A stretch of 64,000 bases of DNA from Formosa sp. Hel1_33_131 (GTDB taxonomy: Bacteria; Bacteroidota; Bacteroidia; Flavobacteriales; Flavobacteriaceae): contig CATEFX010000028.1 in assembly GCA_949499105.1 (NCBI GenBank), positions 1 through 64,000 on the forward strand, given 5' to 3'. This document shows positions 36,765-46,320 of this stretch, one piece after another (position 1 is the first letter of the stretch; each line of letters starts with the position of its first letter). Position numbers and translations under genes: made by a program. The notes beneath the pieces are model-generated. The model did no database searches and was not told where the DNA came from. It saw nothing but the letters and a program-made list of their open reading frames with translations.

Positions 36765-38981
36765 ATGACAGCAGACGAAGTAGCCGTAGAAAACGCAGCC
36801 ATTGCAAAGGAGTATAAAAACCTCCTAAAAATCAGCTATAGAACTCTGTCAACTGCCGATAAAAAGCTCATCCGAAAAGCGTTTGATGTAGCGGTAGATG
36901 CCCATTCTGAACAAAGACGAAAATCGGGCGAAGCCTATATTTTTCATCCCATTGCTGTCGCAAAAATTGTGGCTTCTAAAATTGGATTGGATGCGACTTC
37001 CATTGCAGCGGCCCTCTTACACGATGTTGTTGAAGATTGCCCACGCTATACGATTGACGATATTCAACAGTTATTTGGAGAAACCGTCGCACGTATTGTG
37101 GATGGTTTGACTAAAATATCCTCGTTAAATAAAGACATGAATGTGTCTATGCAAGCAGAGAATTTTAGAAAAATGCTGCTCACACTTCATGATGACATTC
37201 GAGTGATTATTATCAAAATTGCCGATCGTCTTCATAACATGCAAACGATTCATTCGATGCCAGAAGACAAGCAATTAAAAATTGCTTCTGAAACCCTTTA
37301 TATATACGCACCGCTGGCCCATAAAATTGGGTTGTATAATATTAAATCGAAATTAGAAGACTTAGCGTTACAATACACAGAGCCCGAAGTTTATAATGAT
37401 ATTTCACTAAAGTTAGAAGAAAGTAAAGAAGAACAAGACCATTATATTCAAGATATTAGTCAGGTGTTAACAGAGGCTTTGAATAAAGAAAAAATTTCAT
37501 ATGAAATAAAAGGCCGCCCAAAATCTATTTTTTCAATACGGCGAAAAATAATGAATCAAGGGGTGTCCTTTGAGGAAGTCTATGATAAATTTGCCGTACG
37601 AATCATCTATAAATCGAGCTTGAAAGATGAGAAATTTCTAGCTTGGAAAATCTATTCCATTGTCACCGATCACTTTCGACCCAATCCCATTCGGTTACGA
37701 GATTGGATTTCTGCACCAAAATCAACGGGGTACGAAGCCCTTCACATTACGGTCATGGGACCCAAAGGGCGCTGGGTAGAAGTTCAAATTAGAAGTGAAC
37801 GCATGAATGAGATTGCTGAAAAAGGCTATGCTGCTCACTATAAATATAAAGAAGGTGAAAAAGAGCAGGATGAGAATTTAGAAAGCTGGATTGGGAAACT
37901 TCAAGAAGTGATTGAAAATCCCGAATCCAATGCCGTGGAGTTTGTCGAACAGTTTAAACTCAACCTTTATGCAAAAGAAATTTTTGTATTTACGCCGAAT
38001 GGCGATTTAAAATCACTTCCAAAAGATGCTACGCCTTTAGACTTTTCCTTTAGTATTCACACCGAGATTGGCATGAAAACTAGAGGTGCTAAAGTTAATG
38101 GGAAATTAGTCCCTTTAAATCACGTCTTACAAAGTGGCGACCAAGTCGATATCATTACCTCGGAAAATGCCAAGCCCACGGCTAACTGGCTGGACTATGT
38201 GACCACAACGCGAGCAAAAAGCAAGATAAAATCATCGCTTAAAGAAGAAAAGAAAACCATCGCAGTAGATGGAAAAGAGATCTTGAGACGCAAGCTAAAA
38301 CAGCTCAAAATAACCCTAAGCGAGCGATCTATTAATGAATTGGTGAATTACTTCAAACTCAATACAAGTTTAGATTTATTTTACCGCGTTGGGATTGGTA
38401 GTATCGACAATACGATGCTAAAAAGCTTTGCAGCTTCGAGGAGCAATGCACTTGTTAGTTATATAAAAAATAAAATCACGCGTACTAAAAGCGCGACAAA
38501 AGAGGCTGTAGATAAAGAAGAAATTACATCCAAATACGACATGTTGGTGTTTGGAAAGGAAGAAGAAAAATTAAATTACAAACTATCTTCTTGTTGTAAT
38601 CCCATCCCTGGCGATATGGTCTTTGGGTTTTTGAGTATAAAAGAGGGAATAAAGATTCATAAAAAAACCTGCCCAAATGCCGTCAGTTTGCAATCCAATT
38701 ATGCATACAGAATTATGTCGGCCAAATGGATCGACTCCTCCCAACAAGTTTTTAGAGCACTCATTAAACTCACAGGGATTGATACATTAGGCTTGGTAAA
38801 TTCAATTACAAAAGTGGTGTCAGAGAACATGAATGTTAATATTAAAAATATAAATTTTGATACCGATGGTGGCATTTTTAACGGTCAGATTGCCGTGGAA
38901 GTGAACAATAATAATTTTGTAGAAAAATTAATGGAGCGATTGCAAAAAATAAATGGGATCGAAAAGGTGTTTAGAGTCTAA
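36765..38981 (+). CDS. relA/spoT: Bifunctional (p)ppGpp synthetase/hydrolase (RelA/SpoT)
   Basis: A 738-residue regulator of the stringent response, which makes and degrades (p)ppGpp. The HD hydrolase domain is intact, with HPIAVAKIVASKI and LLHDVVEDCP near residues 65-91. The synthetase domain covers about 245-370 and includes RDWISAPKSTGYEALHITVM. The TGS domain starts at about 405 (VFTPNGDLKSLPKDATPLDF), and an ACT domain ends the protein (about 660-738). Its gene is followed 24 nt later by fur and then purA, probably one transcript. Confidence 0.93.
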   Translation: MTADEVAVENAAIAKEYKNLLKISYRTLSTADKKLIRKAFDVAVDAHSEQRRKSGEAYIFHPIAVAKIVASKIGLDATSIAAALLHDVVEDCPRYTIDDIQQLFGETVARIVDGLTKISSLNKDMNVSMQAENFRKMLLTLHDDIRVIIIKIADRLHNMQTIHSMPEDKQLKIASETLYIYAPLAHKIGLYNIKSKLEDLALQYTEPEVYNDISLKLEESKEEQDHYIQDISQVLTEALNKEKISYEIKGRPKSIFSIRRKIMNQGVSFEEVYDKFAVRIIYKSSLKDEKFLAWKIYSIVTDHFRPNPIRLRDWISAPKSTGYEALHITVMGPKGRWVEVQIRSERMNEIAEKGYAAHYKYKEGEKEQDENLESWIGKLQEVIENPESNAVEFVEQFKLNLYAKEIFVFTPNGDLKSLPKDATPLDFSFSIHTEIGMKTRGAKVNGKLVPLNHVLQSGDQVDIITSENAKPTANWLDYVTTTRAKSKIKSSLKEEKKTIAVDGKEILRRKLKQLKITLSERSINELVNYFKLNTSLDLFYRVGIGSIDNTMLKSFAASRSNALVSYIKNKITRTKSATKEAVDKEEITSKYDMLVFGKEEEKLNYKLSSCCNPIPGDMVFGFLSIKEGIKIHKKTCPNAVSLQSNYAYRIMSAKWIDSSQQVFRALIKLTGIDTLGLVNSITKVVSENMNVNIKNINFDTDGGIFNGQIAVEVNNNNFVEKLMERLQKINGIEKVFRV

Positions 38982-39005
38982 AATTAGTTTAAATTTGACG
39001 GTCGT

Positions 39006-39467
39006 ATGAGTGTAAAATCCAAAAATAAGAATCAAGATATCGTAAAAAATGTATTTACGAAATTCCTAGAAGAAAATGGTCATCGCAAAACCCCTGAACG
39101 GTTTGCAATTCTTCAAGAAATCTATGATAACGACGACCATTTTGATATAGAATCTCTTTACATCAAAATGAAAAATAAAAACTACCGTGTTTCCAGAGCA
39201 ACCTTATATAACACCATCGAGTTATTATTGGACTGTGCATTGGTGCGAAAACATCAATTTGGGCAAAATCAAGCACAATATGAAAAATCGTACTTCGACA
39301 AACAACACGATCACGTGATCCTAACCGATACAGGCGAAGTCTTTGAATTTTGCGATCCTAGGATTCAATCCATACAAAAAACAATTGAAGAGGTTTTTGA
39401 TATTGATATTCAAAAGCATTCATTATATTTTTACGGAACAAAAAAAAATACTAAAATTAACGATTAA
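39006..39467 (+). CDS. fur: Fur-family transcriptional regulator
   Basis: A 153-residue protein. The winged helix is [20 protein letters not shown] followed by [20 protein letters not shown]. The metal-site histidines appear in [20 protein letters not shown] and in KHSLYFYG. The CxxC pair that normally follows HDH in Fur (structural zinc site) is replaced by ILTD, so that zinc site is missing. It lies between relA/spoT and purA, 5 nt before the latter. Iron-responsive repression is the likely role, but a different metal or peroxide sensitivity is possible. Confidence 0.85.
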   Translation: MSVKSKNKNQDIVKNVFTKFLEENGHRKTPERFAILQEIYDNDDHFDIESLYIKMKNKNYRVSRATLYNTIELLLDCALVRKHQFGQNQAQYEKSYFDKQHDHVILTDTGEVFEFCDPRIQSIQKTIEEVFDIDIQKHSLYFYGTKKNTKIND

Positions 39468-39472
39468 TTAGC

Positions 39473-40744
39473 ATGGCAGTAGACTTACTACTTGGATTAC
39501 AATGGGGGGACGAAGGCAAAGGAAAAATTGTAGACGTTTTAACCTCAAACTACAACATTATAGCACGATTTCAAGGGGGACCAAACGCAGGTCACACCCT
39601 CGTTTTTAACGGCATGAAACACGTACTTCATACCATTCCTTCTGGAATTTTTCATGAAGATGCAGTTAATTTAGTAGGGAATGGTGTGGTCATTGATCCC
39701 GTTATTTTTAAAAATGAATTAGATAAATTGGCCACTCAAAATGTGGACTATCGGAAATCATTAGTGATTTCTCGAAAAGCACATTTGATATTGCCAACAC
39801 ATCGCCTATTAGATGCGGCCTCTGAAGCATCGAAAGGAAAGGCCAAAATTGGATCTACGCTCAAAGGAATTGGCCCAACGTATATGGACAAAACCGGTCG
39901 AAATGGCATCCGTGTTGGCGATTTGGAACTAGACAATTGGAAAGAAAAATACCGCGCATTAGCAAACAAGCACGAATCGATGGTAGCTTTCTATAATGTT
40001 GATTTAGAATATGATTTAGAAGAATTAGAAACCGAATTTTTCGAAGCGGTTAAGGTCTTAAAATCATTAAAATTTATAGACTCCGAGGAATATTTACACC
40101 AAGCACAACGCGATCAAAAATCAATTCTAGCAGAAGGGGCTCAAGGCTCATTGTTAGATATTGATTTTGGAACCTATCCTTTTGTAACGTCTTCGAATAC
40201 AACAGCCGCAGGGGCCTGTACTGGATTAGGAATTGCACCAAATTCAATCGGTGAGGTCTTTGGGATTTTCAAAGCCTATACGACCCGCGTGGGATCGGGG
40301 CCCTTCCCTACCGAATTGTTTGATGAAGTTGGTGAAACAATGGGACGCGTTGGAAATGAGTTTGGCGCCACTACTGGGAGGTCTCGTCGTTGTGGATGGT
40401 TAGATCTGGTCGCACTTCGATACGCATGTCAAGTGAACGGCGTCACGCAACTTATGATGATGAAAGCCGATGTTTTATCTGGTTTTGAAGCTTTAAAAGT
40501 CTGTACCGCTTATAACTATAAAGGCGCTATTATTCATCATTTTCCATATAATGTGGAGTCCGAAAATATCACTCCAATCTATACAGACTTTGAAGGTTGG
40601 GAAGAAGATTTAACCGAAATGGACAATGAATCTACCCTTCCAAAATCGTTATTAACCTATATCGAATTTCTTGAGAACGAATTACAAATTCCAATCAAAG
40701 TGGTTTCTGTAGGTCCCGATCGAAAACAAACGATTTTTAGATAA
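39473..40744 (+). CDS. purA: Adenylosuccinate synthetase
   Basis: A 423-residue cytoplasmic enzyme that joins IMP and aspartate with GTP, the first committed step to AMP. The N-terminal signature LGLQWGDEGKGKIVD is at residues 6-20. The IMP and GTP site motifs QGGPNAGHTLVF, GSTLKGIGPTYMDK and VGSGPFPTEL are all present, as is the C-terminal VSVGPDRKQTI. Length is normal. A strong terminator follows, and the partner gene purB lies in the same window at 61.2 kb. Confidence 0.95.
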   Translation: MAVDLLLGLQWGDEGKGKIVDVLTSNYNIIARFQGGPNAGHTLVFNGMKHVLHTIPSGIFHEDAVNLVGNGVVIDPVIFKNELDKLATQNVDYRKSLVISRKAHLILPTHRLLDAASEASKGKAKIGSTLKGIGPTYMDKTGRNGIRVGDLELDNWKEKYRALANKHESMVAFYNVDLEYDLEELETEFFEAVKVLKSLKFIDSEEYLHQAQRDQKSILAEGAQGSLLDIDFGTYPFVTSSNTTAAGACTGLGIAPNSIGEVFGIFKAYTTRVGSGPFPTELFDEVGETMGRVGNEFGATTGRSRRCGWLDLVALRYACQVNGVTQLMMMKADVLSGFEALKVCTAYNYKGAIIHHFPYNVESENITPIYTDFEGWEEDLTEMDNESTLPKSLLTYIEFLENELQIPIKVVSVGPDRKQTIFR

Positions 40745-40750
40745 CAATAA

Positions 40751-40779
40751 AAAATCTATCTTCGGATAGATTTTTTTTT
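40751..40779 (+). terminator. Intrinsic terminator after purA (UUCG tetraloop)
   Basis: AAAATCTATC (40751-40760), loop TTCG, GATAGATTTT (40765-40774), then more T. The perfect 10-bp stem with an extra-stable UUCG loop is a strong rho-independent terminator for the relA/fur/purA transcript. Confidence 0.92.
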
Positions 40780-40826
40780 AGGTCTTAAAATAGTCTTAAG
40801 TTTTAACCAAAGAACTCAATATTACC

Positions 40827-40834
40827 TACTTTTG
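40827..40834 (+). promoter_or_regulatory. -7 promoter element of the OstA-like gene
   Basis: TACTTTTG, an exact TAnnTTTG match, 17 nt before the TTG start at 40852; it supports that start. Confidence 0.6.
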
Positions 40835-40851
40835 TCATAAATACGACTGCA

Positions 40852-42627
40852 TTGAAAAATAAAGGCTTTTTCTATTTAACGTGTCTCCTAATTTTAATAG
40901 GGTCAACACTCAATGCACAAGAACGTCGAAAAATAGAAATTGAGTACGCACCATTCATGACTTTTGATGAATCAAATCCGGACGCAACAATTCTTACAAG
41001 AGACAATTCAAAACAAGTTCATATTAAGCATGAAGGGATCGAGTTGTGGTGTGATGAGGCTATTTATTATGGGAAACAAGATTTCATAGAAGCGTACGGA
41101 AAAGTGTACGTTAAGCAAGGTGATACCATAAATATGACCTCTAAATATGTTGAATACAGTGGGAAGACACAATTGGCATTTGCGAGCGGGTCTGTGGTTT
41201 TGAAGGACCCAACTTCTGTAATATCAACGGATACTCTATACTTTGACCGCGTTAAACAACAAGCATTTTATCGAAGTTCTGGAAAAGTGGTCCGTGATAC
41301 TAGCGGAACCATAACAAGTACGATTGGGCGGTATTATATGGTATCCAAAAAATATCAATTTGTAGATAATGTTAAACTAGTAAATCCAGAATACGTTATC
41401 AAATCTAATCGTCTTGATTTTTACACCCTTTCGGGCTTTGCATTTTTATACGGACCAACCACCATCACTAGCGAAACCAGTGTGATTTATTGTGAGCGTG
41501 GATTTTACAACACGAATAATGATACTGGATATTTTGTCAAAAAATCCAAAATTAATTATGACGAACGTGTGGTCGAAGGCGACAGCATGTATTTTGACCG
41601 TAATATAGATTTTGCTTCAGCAACCAATAACATTACAATCACAGACACTCTTAACAACACCGTTATCAAAGGACATTATGCCGAAGTTTTTAGGGCCCAA
41701 GATTCGGTATTTATTACCAAAAGAGCGTTGGCGATTACCTTACAAGAAAACGATTCTATTTTTGTACATAGTGATACGTTGATGGTTACAGGCAAACCTG
41801 AAAAAAGAATCACGAGAGGCTATTATAATGCGAAAATTTATAAGTCTGATTTAAGTGGCAAAGCCGATTCAATTCATATGAATCAAAGTGCTGGATTGAC
41901 ACAACTTATTAATTTAGATCGCAATACAACGAATGATGCCTTTTATAAAGTGCAACACCCTATTTTATGGAATTTTAAAAACCAAATTACCGGCGATTCC
42001 ATTCATTTAATTTCAAATCCAAAAACAGAAACCTTAGATTCTTTAAAAGTTTTTAATAATGCATTTGTAATTAGTAAGGATAGTTTGGGAGATGGCTACA
42101 ATCAAATGTCAGGGAAAAAATTATTCGGATTGTTTGAGAAGAATACATTATCAACCATCGATATTATTAAAAATGCTGAAACTATTTACTACCTCCGTAA
42201 TGAAGAGGATGAATTGGTTGGAATTGATAAATCTAAATCTGGAGCCATTAAGGTTTGGATTACTGAAAATACGATTGATGAGATGCGCAAATACAACCAA
42301 ATAGGTGGCAAAACACATCCCGAAAACGAATTCCCTGAAAATGATAAAATTCTTCAAGGTTTTAATTGGCGTGAATCCGAACGTCCTACAAGTGTCGAGG
42401 ATTTATTTAAAGACGATCCACCGCTAGAACTTATAAAAATTAAAGGTCTGGATGCCTATAAGCCTCAAGAAGACTTTTTTGATTCAACGCTTATGGAACG
42501 TGTAAAGGACGCACGTCCAAAACCGGCTAAAGAGTTAGAAAAAACTGAAAATAAAGCAGCCAGAAAACTACCAAAAAAGAAGTTTAAAAAACCTAATAAA
42601 TTACTTAAACCAGTTAATAAAAAGTGA
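40852..42627 (+). CDS. OstA-like (LptA/LptD N-terminal) envelope protein
   Basis: A 591-residue exported protein with a TTG start and signal peptide (to about residue 22, ending LNAQ). Tandem OstA-like beta-jelly-roll units are seen in DEAIYYGKQDFIEAYGKVYV and the following SKYVEYSGKTQLAFASGSVV, with repeated DTLYFDR-type strands up to about residue 430. The C-terminal 60 residues are Lys/Pro rich and likely disordered. OstA domains bind and pass lipopolysaccharide across the periplasm. Its stop overlaps the GTG start of the aminotransferase gene. Confidence 0.82.
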   Translation: MKNKGFFYLTCLLILIGSTLNAQERRKIEIEYAPFMTFDESNPDATILTRDNSKQVHIKHEGIELWCDEAIYYGKQDFIEAYGKVYVKQGDTINMTSKYVEYSGKTQLAFASGSVVLKDPTSVISTDTLYFDRVKQQAFYRSSGKVVRDTSGTITSTIGRYYMVSKKYQFVDNVKLVNPEYVIKSNRLDFYTLSGFAFLYGPTTITSETSVIYCERGFYNTNNDTGYFVKKSKINYDERVVEGDSMYFDRNIDFASATNNITITDTLNNTVIKGHYAEVFRAQDSVFITKRALAITLQENDSIFVHSDTLMVTGKPEKRITRGYYNAKIYKSDLSGKADSIHMNQSAGLTQLINLDRNTTNDAFYKVQHPILWNFKNQITGDSIHLISNPKTETLDSLKVFNNAFVISKDSLGDGYNQMSGKKLFGLFEKNTLSTIDIIKNAETIYYLRNEEDELVGIDKSKSGAIKVWITENTIDEMRKYNQIGGKTHPENEFPENDKILQGFNWRESERPTSVEDLFKDDPPLELIKIKGLDAYKPQEDFFDSTLMERVKDARPKPAKELEKTENKAARKLPKKKFKKPNKLLKPVNKK

Positions 42628-43802
42628 TTACAAACGATTTTTTTAAACACCAGGCACAAACCACCCCGCATCCGTTGGGGATGGAAATTTCTTATGCCGA
42701 AGGGTCGTATATCTATGATCAAAATAAAAGACCGTATTTAGATTTCGTTGCTGGAGTTTCTGCTTGTAGTTTAGGCCATCGTCATCCGAAGGTTGTCGAT
42801 GCTATTAAAAAACAACTTGATTGCTATATGCATGTGATGGTTTATGGCGAATACATCCAATCTCCCGCCGTTAAACTTTCCAAGTTATTGGCCGCTCATT
42901 TACCGCCTAAACTTCAAAAAACATATTTAACAAACTCTGGGACTGAAGCCATTGATGGCGCTATGAAACTGGCCCGTCGCTTTACAGGACGTTCGGAAAT
43001 CATTGCTGCTCACAATGCGTACCATGGAAATACGATGGGTGCCTTGAGTATTATGGGGTATGAAGATCGAAAACAACCTTTTAGACCACTCATTCCAGAC
43101 ATTCGATTTATCGAATTCAATGCGCTGGCTGATCTTTCTAAAATTACCACCAAAACTGCAGCGGTCATTTTAGAAACCATTCAAGGGGGCGCTGGATTTA
43201 TTGAGCCGATAAATGACTACTTAAAAAAGGTTCAAGAAAAATGTAATGCTGTTGGTGCCCTGCTAATTTTAGATGAAATTCAGCCTGGTATTGGAAGAAC
43301 TGGCAAACTTTTTGGTTTTGAAAATTACAACTGCATTCCAGATGTAGTTGTCACAGGAAAAGGCCTTGGTGGCGGCATGCCTATTGGGGCATTTACAGCC
43401 TCTGAAGAAATGATGGATAGTTTGTCGGACGACCCAAAATTAGGACATATTACTACCTTTGGTGGCCATCCTGTCATTGCGGCCGCAGCCTTAGCCACCT
43501 TAGAAGAAATTACAACAACTAATTTGATTCAAGAGGCTTTAGAAAAAGAAACACTTATCAAAAAACAGTTGCAACACCCTTTAATTAAAGACATTAGAGG
43601 CAAAGGATTAATGCTGGCTATTATGGTGGATTCGTCCGAGATCGCCAACAAAATTGTTTTACAAGCTAAAGAAGATGGCTTAATCCTATTTTGGCTGCTT
43701 TATGAGCCAAAAGCCGTGCGGATTTCACCACCATTGACCATTTCTAAAGAAGAGATTGTAAAAGGGTGTAAGATCATTCTGAATATTCTAAATTCTATTT
43801 AA
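42624..43802 (+). CDS. Class III aminotransferase (acetylornithine/aspartate aminotransferase family)
   Basis: A 392-residue PLP enzyme starting at GTG, which overlaps the OstA stop (GTGA). Class III motifs are clear: YLDFVAGVSACSLGHRHPKV near residue 38, TNSGTEAIDGAMKLARRFTG near 107, the ILDEIQPGIGRTG aspartate near 212, and the PLP lysine in VVTGKGLGGGMPIGAF near 246. It transfers amino groups between an omega- or alpha-amino acid and 2-oxoglutarate. No arginine-synthesis gene is adjacent, so the substrate is left open. Confidence 0.88.
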   Translation: MITNDFFKHQAQTTPHPLGMEISYAEGSYIYDQNKRPYLDFVAGVSACSLGHRHPKVVDAIKKQLDCYMHVMVYGEYIQSPAVKLSKLLAAHLPPKLQKTYLTNSGTEAIDGAMKLARRFTGRSEIIAAHNAYHGNTMGALSIMGYEDRKQPFRPLIPDIRFIEFNALADLSKITTKTAAVILETIQGGAGFIEPINDYLKKVQEKCNAVGALLILDEIQPGIGRTGKLFGFENYNCIPDVVVTGKGLGGGMPIGAFTASEEMMDSLSDDPKLGHITTFGGHPVIAAAALATLEEITTTNLIQEALEKETLIKKQLQHPLIKDIRGKGLMLAIMVDSSEIANKIVLQAKEDGLILFWLLYEPKAVRISPPLTISKEEIVKGCKIILNILNSI

Positions 43803-43896
43803 ACAACACTGTTAATTATTTTGTTGAAAACATTAGAGGAATCTGGGTGATTTGAGCAGATATACCATTAAATTTAGTATTGTAAATAAACCATTT

Positions 43897-45300
43897 ATGG
43901 AGTTCAGTCAATCGGATGATAATCAAGAAGTAACACTCTCAAAATTTGAGTCGATGTTAAAAACCAACAGCGTTTTTTTCTTTGATTCGAGTGAGTTTGA
44001 AAATATTATTCATCACTATTTAGAGAGTGGTAAAATTGCACTTGCCAAAAAAGCAATTAAGCTTGGATTGAGTCAGCATCCAGCGTCTTTAAACCTGAAA
44101 TTATTTCAAGTAGAAATTTTAATTTTTGAAAATAAATTAAATGAAGCCGATCGACTCCTCTCCCCCCTTTTTGAAATAGAGCCTAATAATGAGGAACTCT
44201 ACATTCAAAAAGCAAATATCTATTCCAAAAAAGACCTACACGAAAAAGCCATAGAAGTATTTAAAAGTGCCATTAAAATTTCTGATGATTGTGCAGACCT
44301 CTACTCCTTAATTGGGATGGAATATTTATTTTTAGATCAATACCAAGAGGCTAAAAAAAACTTCATCAAATGTATTGAATTGGATGTCGAAGACTATTCG
44401 GCCCTCTATAATATTATTTATTGTTTTGATTTTTTAGACGAAACAACCGAAGCAATAGAATACCTCAATAGTTACTTGGATAAAAATCCGTATTGCGAAG
44501 TGGCATGGCATCAACTGGGAAAACAATATGTTGAAACTAAAGAACTTTTAAAGGCCGTCGCAGCTTATGATTTTGCCATTATTTCCGATGACACATTTAT
44601 CGGTGCCTATCTAGAAAAAGCAAAAGTATTAGAGAAATTAAATCGCTATGATGAAGCCATTGAGAATTATAAAATTACTATGGCTATTGAAGAATCGACT
44701 GCCTATGCCCTTGTGAAAATCGGCTATTGTTATGAACGCCTTAATAACAACGATTTAGCACTTCAACATTACTATCAAGCCGTGGACGAGGACCCTGCCT
44801 TAGACAAAGGGTGGATGCGTATAACAAAGTTTTTTGCGGCGAAAAAAGACTACCAAAAAGCCTTGTTTTATATCAATAAAGCGATTGATATTGATGCTGA
44901 TAATTCGTCCTACTGGTTATTGTTTTCAACAATGAACGAACGACTCAATCTTTTTGAGGAGGCGGAACGTGGTTATAAAAAAACACTCGAACTTGGCGAT
45001 TGCGAATTGAATACATGGTTATCTCGAGGCGATATTTTAATTAAACTTGGCGAATATGAAGCTGCTAAATTCAATTTTGTACAAGCCTTAGAATACCATC
45101 AAAAAAGCGAAGAATTAGAATTTAGACTTTCTGGCGTCTGTTTGAAACTCAATAATATGGATGCTGGCTATGCGCACCTTTTGACTGGATTGCATATAAA
45201 TTCAGAACACGTTTTTATTTTAGAAGAATTATTTCCAGAAGTCTATCAACGTAAAGCTGTGCTTCAATTAATCGAGAATTTTAAAAATACACATCAGTAA
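43897..45300 (+). CDS. Tetratricopeptide-repeat protein
   Basis: About 467 residues from the ATG at 43897 (MEFSQSDDNQEVTLSKFESM); an upstream TTG at 43852 is in frame but less likely. It is all-helical, with about ten degenerate TPR units, for example KANIYSKKDLHEKAIEVFKS, GMEYLFLDQYQEAKKNFIKC and EKAKVLEKLNRYDEAIENYK. There is no signal peptide. TPR arrays mediate protein contacts; the partner is unknown. It sits between the aminotransferase and DUF368 genes. Confidence 0.83.
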   Translation: MEFSQSDDNQEVTLSKFESMLKTNSVFFFDSSEFENIIHHYLESGKIALAKKAIKLGLSQHPASLNLKLFQVEILIFENKLNEADRLLSPLFEIEPNNEELYIQKANIYSKKDLHEKAIEVFKSAIKISDDCADLYSLIGMEYLFLDQYQEAKKNFIKCIELDVEDYSALYNIIYCFDFLDETTEAIEYLNSYLDKNPYCEVAWHQLGKQYVETKELLKAVAAYDFAIISDDTFIGAYLEKAKVLEKLNRYDEAIENYKITMAIEESTAYALVKIGYCYERLNNNDLALQHYYQAVDEDPALDKGWMRITKFFAAKKDYQKALFYINKAIDIDADNSSYWLLFSTMNERLNLFEEAERGYKKTLELGDCELNTWLSRGDILIKLGEYEAAKFNFVQALEYHQKSEELEFRLSGVCLKLNNMDAGYAHLLTGLHINSEHVFILEELFPEVYQRKAVLQLIENFKNTHQ

Positions 45301-45307
45301 ATAGTTG

Positions 45308-45315
45308 TATTTTTG
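45308..45315 (+). promoter_or_regulatory. -7 promoter element of the DUF368 operon
   Basis: TATTTTTG, an exact TAnnTTTG match, just after the TPR stop codon and 66 nt before the ATG at 45382. Confidence 0.5.
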
Positions 45316-45381
45316 TTGTGTTTGAGCGGGAGTTCATCTATTTAAAAGACCCGCTATAGTTCAATTATTTTATAAAAACCC

Positions 45382-46320
45382 ATGAAACGATCCCCACTAG
45401 AGTATTTAATAATTTCACTAAAAGGAATGGCCATGGGTGCTGCGGATATTGTGCCAGGGGTTTCTGGAGGCACCATTGCATTCATCTCTGGGATTTATGA
45501 AGAGCTCATTGACTCCCTGAATAACATCAATTTTTCGCTTTTAAAAAACTTAAAAACAGAAGGGTTTAAAAATACTTGGAATCAGGCCAATGGGAATTTT
45601 TTGTTAGCACTGTTATCAGGCGTATTTGTGAGTGTTATCTCGCTGTCAAAAGGGGTTAAATGGCTCCTTGAACACCACCCAGTATTACTTTGGGCGTTCT
45701 TTTTTGGGTTGGTTCTTGCAAGCATTATTTATGTCGGTAAACAGATCAAAACCTCGTCATGGAATCTAAAATTATTTATTGCGATGGGTCTTGGAGCGGC
45801 GGTTGCTTTTCTCATTACGACCCTTAACCCATCGGAATCATCGGATGCAAATTTATTTTTATTTGGTGCTGGAGCCTTGGCCATTTGTGCCATGATATTA
45901 CCCGGAATTTCAGGGGCTTTTATTTTGGTTATTTTAGGGGCTTACAGCCCAGTATTGGAAGCTATTAATACCAGAGATTTAAAAACGATCTTTTTTATAG
46001 GGGCAGGTGCAGTCGTCGGATTATTATCGTTTTCAAAATTGTTAAAATGGTTGTTTGAAAAATACCATGAATTAACCTTAGCTCTACTCACAGGGTTTAT
46101 GATTGGATCTTTAAATAAAATATGGCCATGGAAAGTGGCCTTAACCTATAGAATCAATTCTAAAGGGATGCAAGTCCCCTTAAACGAAAAAAGCATCTCT
46201 CCTTTTGACTTTGATGGAGATCCACAACTTTTTCAAGCCATCGGACTGATGGTTCTCGGAATTTTAATTATTCTTACTTTAGAAAAAATTAGTACCAAAA
46301 CAAATGTCCTTGAAAAGTAA
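45382..46320 (+). CDS. DUF368 membrane protein, copy 1
   Basis: A 312-residue polytopic inner-membrane protein with about eight helices. The family signature is GMAMGAADIVPGVSGGTIAF near residue 15, with a second GALAICAMILPGISGAFILV near 165, an inverted internal repeat. DUF368 (PopT-type) proteins have been implicated in polyprenyl-phosphate translocation in other bacteria; this is family knowledge, not shown here. It overlaps the second DUF368 gene by 17 nt. Confidence 0.87.
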   Translation: MKRSPLEYLIISLKGMAMGAADIVPGVSGGTIAFISGIYEELIDSLNNINFSLLKNLKTEGFKNTWNQANGNFLLALLSGVFVSVISLSKGVKWLLEHHPVLLWAFFFGLVLASIIYVGKQIKTSSWNLKLFIAMGLGAAVAFLITTLNPSESSDANLFLFGAGALAICAMILPGISGAFILVILGAYSPVLEAINTRDLKTIFFIGAGAVVGLLSFSKLLKWLFEKYHELTLALLTGFMIGSLNKIWPWKVALTYRINSKGMQVPLNEKSISPFDFDGDPQLFQAIGLMVLGILIILTLEKISTKTNVLEK

